The translations under genes and the position numbers were made by a program. 23,594 bases of DNA from Cyanobacteria bacterium RUI128 (GTDB taxonomy: Bacteria > Cyanobacteriota > Vampirovibrionia > Gastranaerophilales > Gastranaerophilaceae). Where the stretch lies: NCBI GenBank assembly GCA_024695725.1, contig JAILHQ010000142.1, positions 1-23,594 on the forward strand, in the 5' to 3' direction. Below, piece by piece: positions 16,346-22,722 of this stretch. The stretch's first letter is position 1, and the number at the start of each line of letters is the position of its first letter. Below the pieces are notes generated by a model, which saw only the letters and a program-made list of their open reading frames with translations, had not been told where the DNA came from and ran no database searches.

Positions 16346-17137
16346 ATGAAAGATATTCAAAACACGATAGATACACGAGGGGTTGAGATACAGAAGGTCG
16401 GAATAAAAGATCTTGAACTCCCGCTTATAATTCAGAGAAAAGATGCGGAAAATCAGGTTGTTTGGGCAAATGCAAAGGTTAGTGTCAGTCTGCCCGCACA
16501 TTATAAAGGCACCCATATGTCACGATTCGTCGAAGTTTTGAATGAGTGGAAGGAAAAGAATTTACTCGGTGTGGATATCCAAGGGTGTGTTACAGATGTT
16601 GTCGAAAAATTGTCTGCAAAAAGCGGATATTTAAAATTTAAGTTTAAGTATTTTATTGATAAGGAATCACCTGTTACAAAGATAAAAGCACCTATGTGTT
16701 ATGATTGTTCTTTTGAGGGTATTCTAAATAATTATGGTGAGGAAGACGAAGAGTATGAATTTATACTTGGGGTGAAAGTTCCTGTTACGACTCTTTGTCC
16801 TTGCTCAAAAGAAATTTCTGATTACGGTGCTCATAATCAAAGAGCGCTTGTGTCCGTAAAAGTTAAGTATGATGACGATGCTCACATCTGGATAGAAGAT
16901 TTGATTCAGATGATAGAAAGCTCATCATCTTGCGGGCTTTATTCTCTGCTCAAAAGAGAGGATGAAAAATATGTAACCGAGCACGCTTATGATAATCCAA
17001 AGTTTGTTGAAGATGTTTTACGAGATGTTGTTCTTTCGCTTAGAAATAACCCTGTTGTTGACAGGTTTACAGTTGAGTGTGAATCAATAGAAAGTATTCA
17101 CAATCATTCTGCGTGGGCGTATCAACAAGAGGGGTAA
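16346..17137 (+). CDS. folE2: GTP cyclohydrolase I, type IB
   Basis: This 263-residue protein matches FolE2 (GCYH-IB), which turns GTP into dihydroneopterin triphosphate, the first step of tetrahydrofolate and queuosine-type pathways. Recognisable blocks are DTRGVEIQKVGIKDLELP, SLPAHYKGTHMSRFVEVL (49-66), and PVTTLCPCSKEISDYGAHNQR (146-166), which holds the metal-binding and catalytic cysteines (Cys151, Cys153) and His163. The family is not homologous in sequence to FolE and is often used where zinc is scarce because it accepts other metals. It ends 3 bases from the convergent mnmA, with no terminator hairpin between them. It pairs logically with thyX upstream, which consumes folate. Confidence 0.95.
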   Translation: MKDIQNTIDTRGVEIQKVGIKDLELPLIIQRKDAENQVVWANAKVSVSLPAHYKGTHMSRFVEVLNEWKEKNLLGVDIQGCVTDVVEKLSAKSGYLKFKFKYFIDKESPVTKIKAPMCYDCSFEGILNNYGEEDEEYEFILGVKVPVTTLCPCSKEISDYGAHNQRALVSVKVKYDDDAHIWIEDLIQMIESSSSCGLYSLLKREDEKYVTEHAYDNPKFVEDVLRDVVLSLRNNPVVDRFTVECESIESIHNHSAWAYQQEG

Positions 17138-17140
17138 TTA

Positions 17141-18232
17141 TTATTCTACAGAATCAATAATTCCGCCGCCTACAACATCATCACCGCTATAAAATACGAC
17201 AGATTGTCCAATTGCAATAGATTTTTGATACTCATCAAATTCTACCTTAACGGTATCTTCATCAACTGGAATAAGAGTCGCTTCTGTTGGTTGTTGTGTT
17301 GAACGTATTTTTGCTGTTATTTTCATTGGTTCTGTCAGTTTTTCTATTGATATCCAGTTGAGCTCTACTGCCTTTAGAGATTTTTTGAAGGTTTTGTCTT
17401 TGTATCCTACTACAACTTCGTTGGTATCTTTTCTCAATTCTAAAACGTATAGTGGCTCAGGTGCCGATATACAGAGACCTTTTCTTTGCCCTATGGTGTA
17501 GTTCCAAATTCCGTTATGTTCCCCAAGAACCTTGCCATCAAGGGTTACAATATTACCCTTTTTTACTTCTATGCCTAATAGCTCATTGTAATCTCCTTCA
17601 TAAAAATCCTGGCTGTCAGGTTTGTCTGAAACATCTAAGCCACCTTTTCTTGCTATTTCACGAATTTCATCTTTTGTATATTCGCCAAGTGGTAAATATA
17701 TGTTCTTAAGTTGGTCTTGTTTAAGTTTATACAAGAAATATGACTGATCTTTTTTAGGGTTCTTTGCACGTTTAAGAATAAATCTTCCGTCACGTTCTTC
17801 AATTCTTGCATAGTGACCTGTCGCAAATTTATCAAAGTCTATTCCGTTTTGTTTTGCAAGAAACGGTAATACCCCGAATTTTACAAGTGCATTACATCTG
17901 ATACAAGGATTAGGCGTTCTGCCTGATAAATATTCTTCCTTAAAGTTATCAAGAACGATTTGTTCATACTCGTCAGCGCACTTAAATACGTGGTATGGAA
18001 TCCCTATTTGTTCTGCTATTTTTCTTGCAGCTTCAATATCTTCTTTCTCGTCGGGTCCATAACATGCACCGTGAGTACATGTACTTTTTTCTTTCATAAC
18101 ACTGAGATTTAAATCAGTGCGTTCACGCCATATAGACATTGTCGCACCAATGACTTCGTGTCCCTGTTCTTTTAATAATAGTGCCGTGACTGAAGAATCG
18201 ACACCACCTGATAGCCCTACCAATATTTTCAT
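17141..18232 (-). CDS. mnmA: tRNA-specific 2-thiouridylase MnmA, variant with a Cys-rich N-terminal loop
   Basis: A 363-residue thiouridylase that activates U34 with ATP and installs sulfur in Lys, Glu and Gln tRNAs. The PP-loop is VGLSGGVDSSVTALLLKEQG. TPNPCIRCNALVKFG carries the first catalytic Cys (Cys110) plus Cys113. KDQSYFLY and NYTIGQRKGL are normal. The second catalytic Cys, normally in a DSQ(E/D)ICFIPDGDY block, is missing: the block reads DSQDFYEGDY, with Tyr211 there and three residues fewer. An extra CTHGACYGPDE loop provides Cys52 and Cys57. The gene looks intact, so this is more likely a subgroup with different sulfur chemistry than a broken gene. AGG precedes the ATG by 5 bases. 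It is divergent from the attenuator-controlled gene. Confidence 0.92.
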   Translation of the reverse strand: MKILVGLSGGVDSSVTALLLKEQGHEVIGATMSIWRERTDLNLSVMKEKSTCTHGACYGPDEKEDIEAARKIAEQIGIPYHVFKCADEYEQIVLDNFKEEYLSGRTPNPCIRCNALVKFGVLPFLAKQNGIDFDKFATGHYARIEERDGRFILKRAKNPKKDQSYFLYKLKQDQLKNIYLPLGEYTKDEIREIARKGGLDVSDKPDSQDFYEGDYNELLGIEVKKGNIVTLDGKVLGEHNGIWNYTIGQRKGLCISAPEPLYVLELRKDTNEVVVGYKDKTFKKSLKAVELNWISIEKLTEPMKITAKIRSTQQPTEATLIPVDEDTVKVEFDEYQKSIAIGQSVVFYSGDDVVGGGIIDSVE

Positions 18233-18293
18233 GTTTACCTCGCATTTTTATATAGAATAACATAAACATTTCTTCATATTAACCATGCAGGCG

Positions 18294-18322
18294 TTGACAA
18301 TGTTCCTGGTTTGAGCTTTTAT
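18294..18322 (+). promoter_or_regulatory. Promoter of the leader-peptide transcript
   Basis: A perfect TTGACA -35 (18294-18299) lies 17 bases before TTTTAT (18317-18322); TATAAA at 18320-18325 is an alternative -10 with a 20-base spacer. Transcription would begin near 18329, giving a leader of about 15 bases with an AGGA ribosome site before the small ORF. Confidence 0.65.
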
Positions 18323-18344
18323 AAAGAAAACGGATAGGAAAACT

Positions 18345-18410
18345 ATGATAAACAAAATCAATACAAACGCATCATGTTGTTGCTGTAAGTTCAAAGGAGG
18401 AACTTACTAG
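18345..18410 (+). CDS. 21-residue leader peptide with four consecutive cysteines
   Basis: ATG at 18345 follows an AGGA site (18336-18339) with 5 bases between. The ORF has 21 codons and ends TAG at 18408-18410. Codons 11-14 (18375-18386) are TGT TGT TGC TGT, four cysteines in a row, followed by KFKGG. The Cys run directly abuts stem segment 1 of the downstream RNA structure and the stop codon directly follows segment 2, as in amino-acid attenuators. The gene's role is inferred from this geometry; it could alternatively encode a small Cys-rich metal-binding peptide. The KFKGG end resembles the SYKG and SFTG motifs near the N-termini of two membrane proteins in this window. Confidence 0.6.
   Translation: MINKINTNASCCCCKFKGGTY
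18385..18407 (+). promoter_or_regulatory. Attenuator stem 1:2 (pause or anti-antiterminator hairpin)
   Basis: GTAAGTTC (18385-18392) and GAACTTAC (18400-18407) form a perfect 8-bp stem with a 7-base loop AAAGGAG. Segment 1 starts inside the last Cys codon of the leader ORF; segment 2 ends at the codon before its stop. Confidence 0.7.
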
Positions 18411-18458
18411 TTTTGTAGTGCAGATTTTGTAATATAAATATAGAAAAATAAGTTCCTT
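18397..18458 (+). promoter_or_regulatory. Alternative antiterminator pairing 2:3
   Basis: Segment 2 (18397-18406) can pair with segment 3 (18449-18458): GGAACTTA with TAAGTTCC, one more A-T and one G-T pair, ten contiguous pairs. Segment 3 is the 5' arm of the terminator, so this pairing and the terminator exclude each other. Segments 1 and 3 share TAAGTTC. Confidence 0.6.
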
Positions 18459-18485
18459 ATATTTGTGTAGGAGCTTATTTTTTTT
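18444..18485 (+). terminator. Intrinsic terminator (stem 3:4) in front of the 549-residue membrane protein gene
   Basis: AAAATAAGTTCC (18445-18456) pairs with GGAGCTTATTTT (18470-18481), with one G-T wobble and extra A-T pairs at both ends, around an ~11-base loop. Eight T residues run from 18478 to 18485. The next gene starts 12 bases later, so the terminator lies in its leader. Confidence 0.85.
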
Positions 18486-18497
18486 ATGGAGATTTTT

Positions 18498-20144
18498 ATG
18501 AACACTGATAATTTAAAGATAAATGCATTTAATCAAAACAAAACAGGATATAATAAATCACTGTCCTATAAAGGGGTGCTTGACGGTGTTATTACAAACG
18601 GATTAAGAACGTTAAATACAAATCCGATGGCTAACGCAGTCGGAATTGATTTGTTTGCAATGGTCGGTCCAAGAACGTACGTTGACACAAAAGAACGCAA
18701 TAAATATGCAGGGGCTGAAACCTTCTTCAGAGAATTTACTGGTACTCTGATTGTCTGCCTTTCTGCAAGTTATCTGGCAAAAGGAATTGCTCATCTTGCA
18801 AACAAAATAATCAAACCGGATACACTAATCAATCCTAACTCGTGGCTTTCAAAAAGCAGTATAGATCTGTTGGAAGAAAGCTGGAATACTTCAAGAAACA
18901 CTTCCGGTTATGTTGACAATGTGTTAAACGGTGTTTCAGGTGTTGATGGGAAACAGGTTAACAAGTATCAAAATATCGATTGGGAAAATGTAAATTGGGT
19001 AGATGAAAAAAGCTGGGATAAAATTTCTTGGGATAACCCTGAATATAAAAGCGTTCATCACCGTTTAAAAACAAAAGAGTCTGTAACGTCATTGATAACT
19101 AAAATTATTGAAGATAAAGATATAACTAAAAAAGACAGAAAAAATCTTTTAACAATAGCAAGCAGCAGAGTTGTAAATGCACTTGGTGTAGAAACAAATG
19201 TAAGTGTGAAACTGAATGACAAAAAACTTGAAACAAGTGTACCAAACCTTTTGAGAGATGTCGTTGATATGGGTAAGGATGTATTTAAAAACACCGGCGT
19301 TGAAAACTCAAAAGCGATAAATAAGTTACATAAAATAAACGGCATAAAGTCATTGGGTGCACTAGCCGTCGCCTCAACGTTAGGGCTTACTAATCAGTAT
19401 ATTAACAGAAAAATTACTGAAAAACGTACTGGTACTAAAGGGTTCGTCGGAGATACAAATTATACCTCTAACGTAACAAATAAAACTTCTAACAAAGATA
19501 ACAGTATAGCGTTGCTTGTTGAAAAATTTGTAATGAGTGCAGGCATGGCAGCGATGGCGCTTGGTGTTATGAGAGTTAAATCACCGAAAGATTTTATGAA
19601 AAAGCTAGAGTTTACAGGCCCTGTAACGAGTGGTAATGCAATAAAGACAGTTTATGCTTCAACTTTGATTGGTCGATTTATGGCATCAGACAGCCAGGAT
19701 GAACTTCGAGAAACTTCAACGCGTGACTATTTAGGTTTCCTAAACTGGCTGGTATTTGGCGGATTTGCTGCAAAGGGTGCTGCTAATCTGCTTGACCCAA
19801 AACGCAAAAACTTATTTAATCAGCATAAAGAGGGTAAAGGTATTCGCTACTGGTTAAATGATTTATCTTTAAAATCACATAATGAGATTGCATCAAAAGG
19901 TACAAATTTTGCAAAGAAAAATATGTGGAAACTTAATATTGCTCAGGGGGCAGGGTTGTTGTATTCAACAGTTGCTCTTGGGGTTCTGTTGCCAAAGTTG
20001 AACATATTTATTACTAACAGAAAACAAAAAACAATGCACAATAAACCTGAAAATATAAATTCTTCAACTAATATTTTCGAAAAAAATAAGGACAATAAAT
20101 ATGAATCTTTTAACAGGTTTAAGCAGGTTGCAAAATCTCTTTAA
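18498..20144 (+). CDS. Unknown membrane protein with several hydrophobic segments, behind the Cys-leader attenuator
   Basis: I do not recognise a characterised family. Start ATG 18498 is preferred over ATG 18486 because GGAGA (18488-18492) precedes it; the product is 549 residues. The N-terminus has no Sec signal but a polar lead ending LSYKG (22-26). A block follows with PMANAVGIDLFAMVGPRTYV and KYAGAETFFREFTG, then hydrophobic stretches near 82-100, about 285-302, about 345-362, 414-435 and 483-510. A Trp cluster (Trp162, 167, 173, 178) sits in IDWENVNWVDEKSWDKISW. Only one Cys is obvious. I recall similar hypothetical proteins as abundant in gut Melainabacteria, but this is memory, not a search. 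The 3' end overlaps the convergent SGNH hydrolase gene by 26 bases. Confidence 0.75.
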   Translation: MNTDNLKINAFNQNKTGYNKSLSYKGVLDGVITNGLRTLNTNPMANAVGIDLFAMVGPRTYVDTKERNKYAGAETFFREFTGTLIVCLSASYLAKGIAHLANKIIKPDTLINPNSWLSKSSIDLLEESWNTSRNTSGYVDNVLNGVSGVDGKQVNKYQNIDWENVNWVDEKSWDKISWDNPEYKSVHHRLKTKESVTSLITKIIEDKDITKKDRKNLLTIASSRVVNALGVETNVSVKLNDKKLETSVPNLLRDVVDMGKDVFKNTGVENSKAINKLHKINGIKSLGALAVASTLGLTNQYINRKITEKRTGTKGFVGDTNYTSNVTNKTSNKDNSIALLVEKFVMSAGMAAMALGVMRVKSPKDFMKKLEFTGPVTSGNAIKTVYASTLIGRFMASDSQDELRETSTRDYLGFLNWLVFGGFAAKGAANLLDPKRKNLFNQHKEGKGIRYWLNDLSLKSHNEIASKGTNFAKKNMWKLNIAQGAGLLYSTVALGVLLPKLNIFITNRKQKTMHNKPENINSSTNIFEKNKDNKYESFNRFKQVAKSL

Positions 20145-20736
20145 TATAGTTATAAATCAGGTTTGCGATTGTGCTGTGTCCTTCTTTTGTGTAGTGCAAA
20201 CCGTCTTCTTTTGAGACAGAAATATAATCGTTTGGATTGATATAGTGACCGGAAAACTGTTCAGCCACATTCTTGTATAAGTTTGGCAGAAGTTTTGATG
20301 TGTTTACTGAAATTTCATCAAACTGAAAAGAAAAGTACCCGTTAAGAACATCAGTGTTGAGTACTGGAGGAGAAATGAGTATAAATTCTGCTCCGCTTTC
20401 TTTTACTGATAAAACCATTGATTTTAATCCTTGAGAGATATCTTCTATTTGCGGTCTGTAGGATTTTTGTAAATCATTGATACCTAAAGCAAGTATCACT
20501 ATATCAGGGTTGTTTTTTAGATATTGCGGTAAAACTTTATATCCGGTAAATTCAGCTCCGAAAATGCTGTCAATAAATCCATTTCTGTTATTGCAGCCTG
20601 CTTCGATTATCTTATAATCATTTGCGAATTTTTGTTTTAATATCCCTGTCCAGCGAATGTCTTCATCATATCTTTCTCCGCTGACAGGTATATAACCGTA
20701 TGTGTTGCTGTCTCCGAAACATAATATTTTTTTCAT
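20119..20736 (-). CDS. SGNH/GDSL-family hydrolase (esterase or lipase-like)
   Basis: A 205-residue protein with the four SGNH blocks: CFGDSNTYGY (catalytic Ser10), GCNNRNG (Gly47, Asn50 region, block II), ALGINDL (block III, Asn87-Asp88) and DGLHYTKEGH (Asp179 and His182, block V). It lacks a signal peptide, so is likely cytoplasmic unless exported another way. Substrates in this family range from acetylated sugars to lysophospholipids; none can be chosen from sequence. There is no ribosome site; a TGC-TATAAT ends 6 bases before the ATG, suggesting a leaderless mRNA. Its end overlaps the converging membrane protein gene by 26 bases, and it is divergent from ferritin. Confidence 0.88.
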   Translation of the reverse strand: MKKILCFGDSNTYGYIPVSGERYDEDIRWTGILKQKFANDYKIIEAGCNNRNGFIDSIFGAEFTGYKVLPQYLKNNPDIVILALGINDLQKSYRPQIEDISQGLKSMVLSVKESGAEFILISPPVLNTDVLNGYFSFQFDEISVNTSKLLPNLYKNVAEQFSGHYINPNDYISVSKEDGLHYTKEGHSTIANLIYNYIKEILQPA

Positions 20737-20742
20737 ATTTGT

Positions 20743-20751
20743 ATTATAGCA
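20743..20751 (-). promoter_or_regulatory. Extended -10 promoter immediately before the SGNH hydrolase ATG
   Basis: On the minus strand TGC-TATAAT is followed by exactly 6 bases and then the ATG at 20734-20736. Normal start-site spacing would place the first transcribed base at or beside the A of ATG. Confidence 0.55.
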
Positions 20752-20801
20752 CGATTTGTTTTTGTTATTTCTCTGTAAGGCTTGTCTAACATTTATTTCG
20801 C

Positions 20802-20830
20802 TTGAAATTCAAATTTGCTCATTATATAAT
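20802..20830 (+). promoter_or_regulatory. Promoter of the ferritin-rubrerythrin pair
   Basis: TTGAAA (20802-20807) and a perfect TATAAT (20825-20830) are 17 bases apart. The -35 overlaps an 11-base inverted repeat, TTGAAATTCAA (20802-20812). Confidence 0.75.
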
Positions 20831-20835
20831 TATAT
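20824..20835. repeat. 12-base palindrome over the ferritin -10 element
   Basis: ATATAATTATAT is a perfect palindrome covering the -10 box. Its AT-rich symmetry and position over an iron-storage/peroxidase promoter make it a candidate operator for a Fur/PerR-type repressor, but AT-rich DNA gives such palindromes by chance. Confidence 0.35.
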
Positions 20836-20871
20836 TTCAGATATGTGTTTGATAAGAAAAGGAGTTTTATA

Positions 20872-21381
20872 ATGATTGACAAAAAATTAGAAGCAGCATT
20901 TAACGATCAGATTAATAAAGAATTTTATTCTGCATATTTGTATCTGGCAATGAAAACATATTTCGAAGAGTTGAATTTGCAAGGTTTTGTAAATTGGTTT
21001 GACGTGCAGGTTCAAGAAGAAAGAGCACATGGTATGGGAATGTATGATTATGTTCACGAACGTGGTGGTAAAGTCGAATTAGGTGCAATTGATAAACCTG
21101 TTGTCGAAGGTTCAACCCCGGTTGAAGTTTTTGAACACGTATTAAGACATGAAGAATATGTTACATCAAGAATTAATGCATTGATGGATGTTGCTGAAGA
21201 AGTTAAAGACAGAGCAGCAATTTCTTTCCTCAGCTGGTATTTGAAAGAACAGGTTGAAGAAGAAGCTAATGTTGGCGGTCTTTTACAAACTTTGAAGTTA
21301 ATTGGCGATGATAAGAAAGCATTACTCTTATTAGATAAAGATTTAAGTACAAGAGTATTTAATCCTCCTGTAATCGGTTAG
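20872..21381 (+). CDS. ftnA: Non-haem bacterial ferritin
   Basis: Start ATG 20872 is chosen over the in-frame GTG at 20845 because GGAG lies 7 bases upstream and the product then begins MIDKKLEAAFNDQINKEF like other ferritins. It has 169 residues. Ferroxidase ligands fall at the same numbers as in E. coli FtnA: Glu17, Glu50, His53, Glu94, Gln127 and Glu130 (NKEFYSAYLYL, EERAHG, RHEE, EQVEEEA). It oxidises Fe(II) and stores iron in a 24-mer shell. It is followed after 41 bases by reverse rubrerythrin, and both probably share the promoter at 20802-20830. The pairing suggests combined iron and peroxide protection in an anaerobe. Confidence 0.95.
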   Translation: MIDKKLEAAFNDQINKEFYSAYLYLAMKTYFEELNLQGFVNWFDVQVQEERAHGMGMYDYVHERGGKVELGAIDKPVVEGSTPVEVFEHVLRHEEYVTSRINALMDVAEEVKDRAAISFLSWYLKEQVEEEANVGGLLQTLKLIGDDKKALLLLDKDLSTRVFNPPVIG

Positions 21382-21422
21382 TGTAGTAGTGGCAATATTA
21401 GTATAGGAAAGGGAATTTAAAA

Positions 21423-21965
21423 ATGGCAAAATTTGTGTGTACAGTATGTGGTTGGTCAACAGAAGCTGATAGTCAGCCTGATGTTTGTCCTGTTTGTGGC
21501 GCAAAAACATTCAATAAGGTAGAAGCCGGCGGTGCAAAAGTTTATGCTTGTGAACATAAAGTAGGCGACGGTGTTGTGGATGATGCTGAAATCATGGAAG
21601 GCTTAAGAGCTCATTTTAACGGCGAATGTTCAGAAGTAGGTATGTATCTTGCAATGTCAAGAGTTGCTGAAAGAGAAGGCTATCCTGAAATTGCAGAAGC
21701 TTATAAGAGATATGCATTTGAAGAAGCTGAACATGCGGCTAAGTTTGCTGAGTTGTTGGGTGAAGTTATTACTGATTCAACAAAGAAAAATCTTGAACTC
21801 AGAGCTGAGGCTGAACACGGTGCTTGCGAGGGTAAGTTGGCAATTGCAAGACGTGCTAAAGAACTGGGTTATGATGCAATTCATGATACAGTACACGAAA
21901 TGGCTAAAGATGAAGCTCGTCACGGCAAAGGCTTTGATGGCTTGTTAAAAAGATACTTCGGTTAA
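21423..21965 (+). CDS. Reverse rubrerythrin (N-terminal rubredoxin-like, C-terminal diiron domain)
   Basis: The 180-residue protein begins with a rubredoxin-like iron site, CTVCG and CPVCG (Cys6, Cys9, Cys22, Cys25), then a ferritin-like four-helix domain with ligand motifs [10 protein letters not shown] (Glu68), [10 protein letters not shown] (Glu101, His104), [10 protein letters not shown] and [10 protein letters not shown] (Glu164, His167). This domain order is the reverse of classic rubrerythrin and matches the clostridial NADH-linked peroxide/oxygen reductases. It presumably reduces H2O2, taking electrons from NAD(P)H-dependent partners not present here. GGAAAGGG precedes the ATG. It follows ferritin in the same direction and ends before a strong terminator. 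Confidence 0.93.
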   Translation: MAKFVCTVCGWSTEADSQPDVCPVCGAKTFNKVEAGGAKVYACEHKVGDGVVDDAEIMEGLRAHFNGECSEVGMYLAMSRVAEREGYPEIAEAYKRYAFEEAEHAAKFAELLGEVITDSTKKNLELRAEAEHGACEGKLAIARRAKELGYDAIHDTVHEMAKDEARHGKGFDGLLKRYFG

Positions 21966-21990
21966 TAAGAGTATCAAAACGTTTATATTT

Positions 21991-22025
21991 AAGGACGTTA
22001 GAATTTATTATACTAACGTCCTTTT
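21991..22025 (+). terminator. Intrinsic terminator of the ferritin-rubrerythrin unit
   Basis: AAGGACGTTAG (21991-22001) and CTAACGTCCTT (22013-22023) form a perfect 11-bp stem with an 11-base loop and a short T run. The stem is nearly symmetric but transcription from the minus side is absent nearby. The cytidylyltransferase ATG is 17 bases downstream. Confidence 0.85.
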
Positions 22026-22042
22026 ATCTAAGAAGGTTTGTT

Positions 22043-22717
22043 ATGAAAAATGTAGCACTTATATTAGCATCGGGGACCGGCTCAAGGTGTGGTCTGGATT
22101 TCCCAAAACAGTTCGCAGAGGTTAATGGTAAATGTATTCTGCAATATACTGTTGATAAATTTCAGAATAATGAAAATATTGATGAAATATACCTTGTTAC
22201 GAATTCGGAATACGTAGAAAAAGTAAAAGAGCTTACCAGGGAATATTCAAAAGTCTTAAATGTTGTTGCTGGTGGTCTAACGAGAAAAGACAGTTCATAT
22301 AACGGTATATATTCGATTCCATATGATGAATGTAATGTTCTTATCCACGATGGTGTAAGACCTCTCGTAACTGATGAAATAATTAATAATTGCATAAATG
22401 AGTTAGAAACTAAATATGCCGTATGTGTTGCAATTGATTCTACTGATACGATATACGTTACATCTGATGATTGCAAAATTATAGACGTTCCGAAACGTTC
22501 CGCATTAAGGCGTGCACAAACACCACAGTGCTTTAAGCTTTCTTTGATTAAAAAGGCTCATGACCTTGCTAAAAATGATAAAGACTGTTTCGTGACTGAT
22601 GATTGTGGTTTAATTATGCATTATAATCTGGCTGATGTATACACAACAAACGGTTCGGAAAGTAATATCAAAATAACTTATCCGAATGATATAGAGTTTT
22701 TCAAACAGTCCTTATAG
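22043..22717 (+). CDS. ispD: IspD/TarI-family cytidylyltransferase
   Basis: A 224-residue nucleotidyltransferase. It opens with ALILASGTGSRCGLDFPKQF (the CTP-binding loop, with Ser10 in place of the usual first Gly), followed by GGLTRKDSSYNGI, VLIHDGVRPLV, RRAQTPQCF, a VTDDCG block and SESNIKITYPNDIEFF. IspD makes CDP-methylerythritol in the MEP isoprenoid pathway; TarI makes CDP-ribitol for wall polymers or glycans. STDTIYVTSDDCKIIDVPKR resembles TarI as much as IspD, and the usual Glu after TDD is not evident, so the symbol is provisional. AAGAAGG precedes the ATG. It sits directly behind a terminator and converges on the small membrane protein gene with 5 bases between stops. Confidence 0.8.
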   Translation: MKNVALILASGTGSRCGLDFPKQFAEVNGKCILQYTVDKFQNNENIDEIYLVTNSEYVEKVKELTREYSKVLNVVAGGLTRKDSSYNGIYSIPYDECNVLIHDGVRPLVTDEIINNCINELETKYAVCVAIDSTDTIYVTSDDCKIIDVPKRSALRRAQTPQCFKLSLIKKAHDLAKNDKDCFVTDDCGLIMHYNLADVYTTNGSESNIKITYPNDIEFFKQSL

Positions 22718-22722
22718 ATAAC

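Noticed and set aside
18233..18500. T-box riboswitch controlling the 18498 gene
   Set aside because: The leader is short, no T-box consensus or specifier stem is evident, and the translated Cys ORF with three mutually exclusive stems explains the region better.
20845..20871. Longer N-terminus for ferritin from GTG 20845
   Set aside because: The strong GGAG site serves ATG 20872 and the family numbering fits that start exactly.
21649..21948. Second plus-strand frame of 99 codons inside the rubrerythrin gene
   Set aside because: It lies wholly within the conserved diiron domain in another frame and has no ribosome site.
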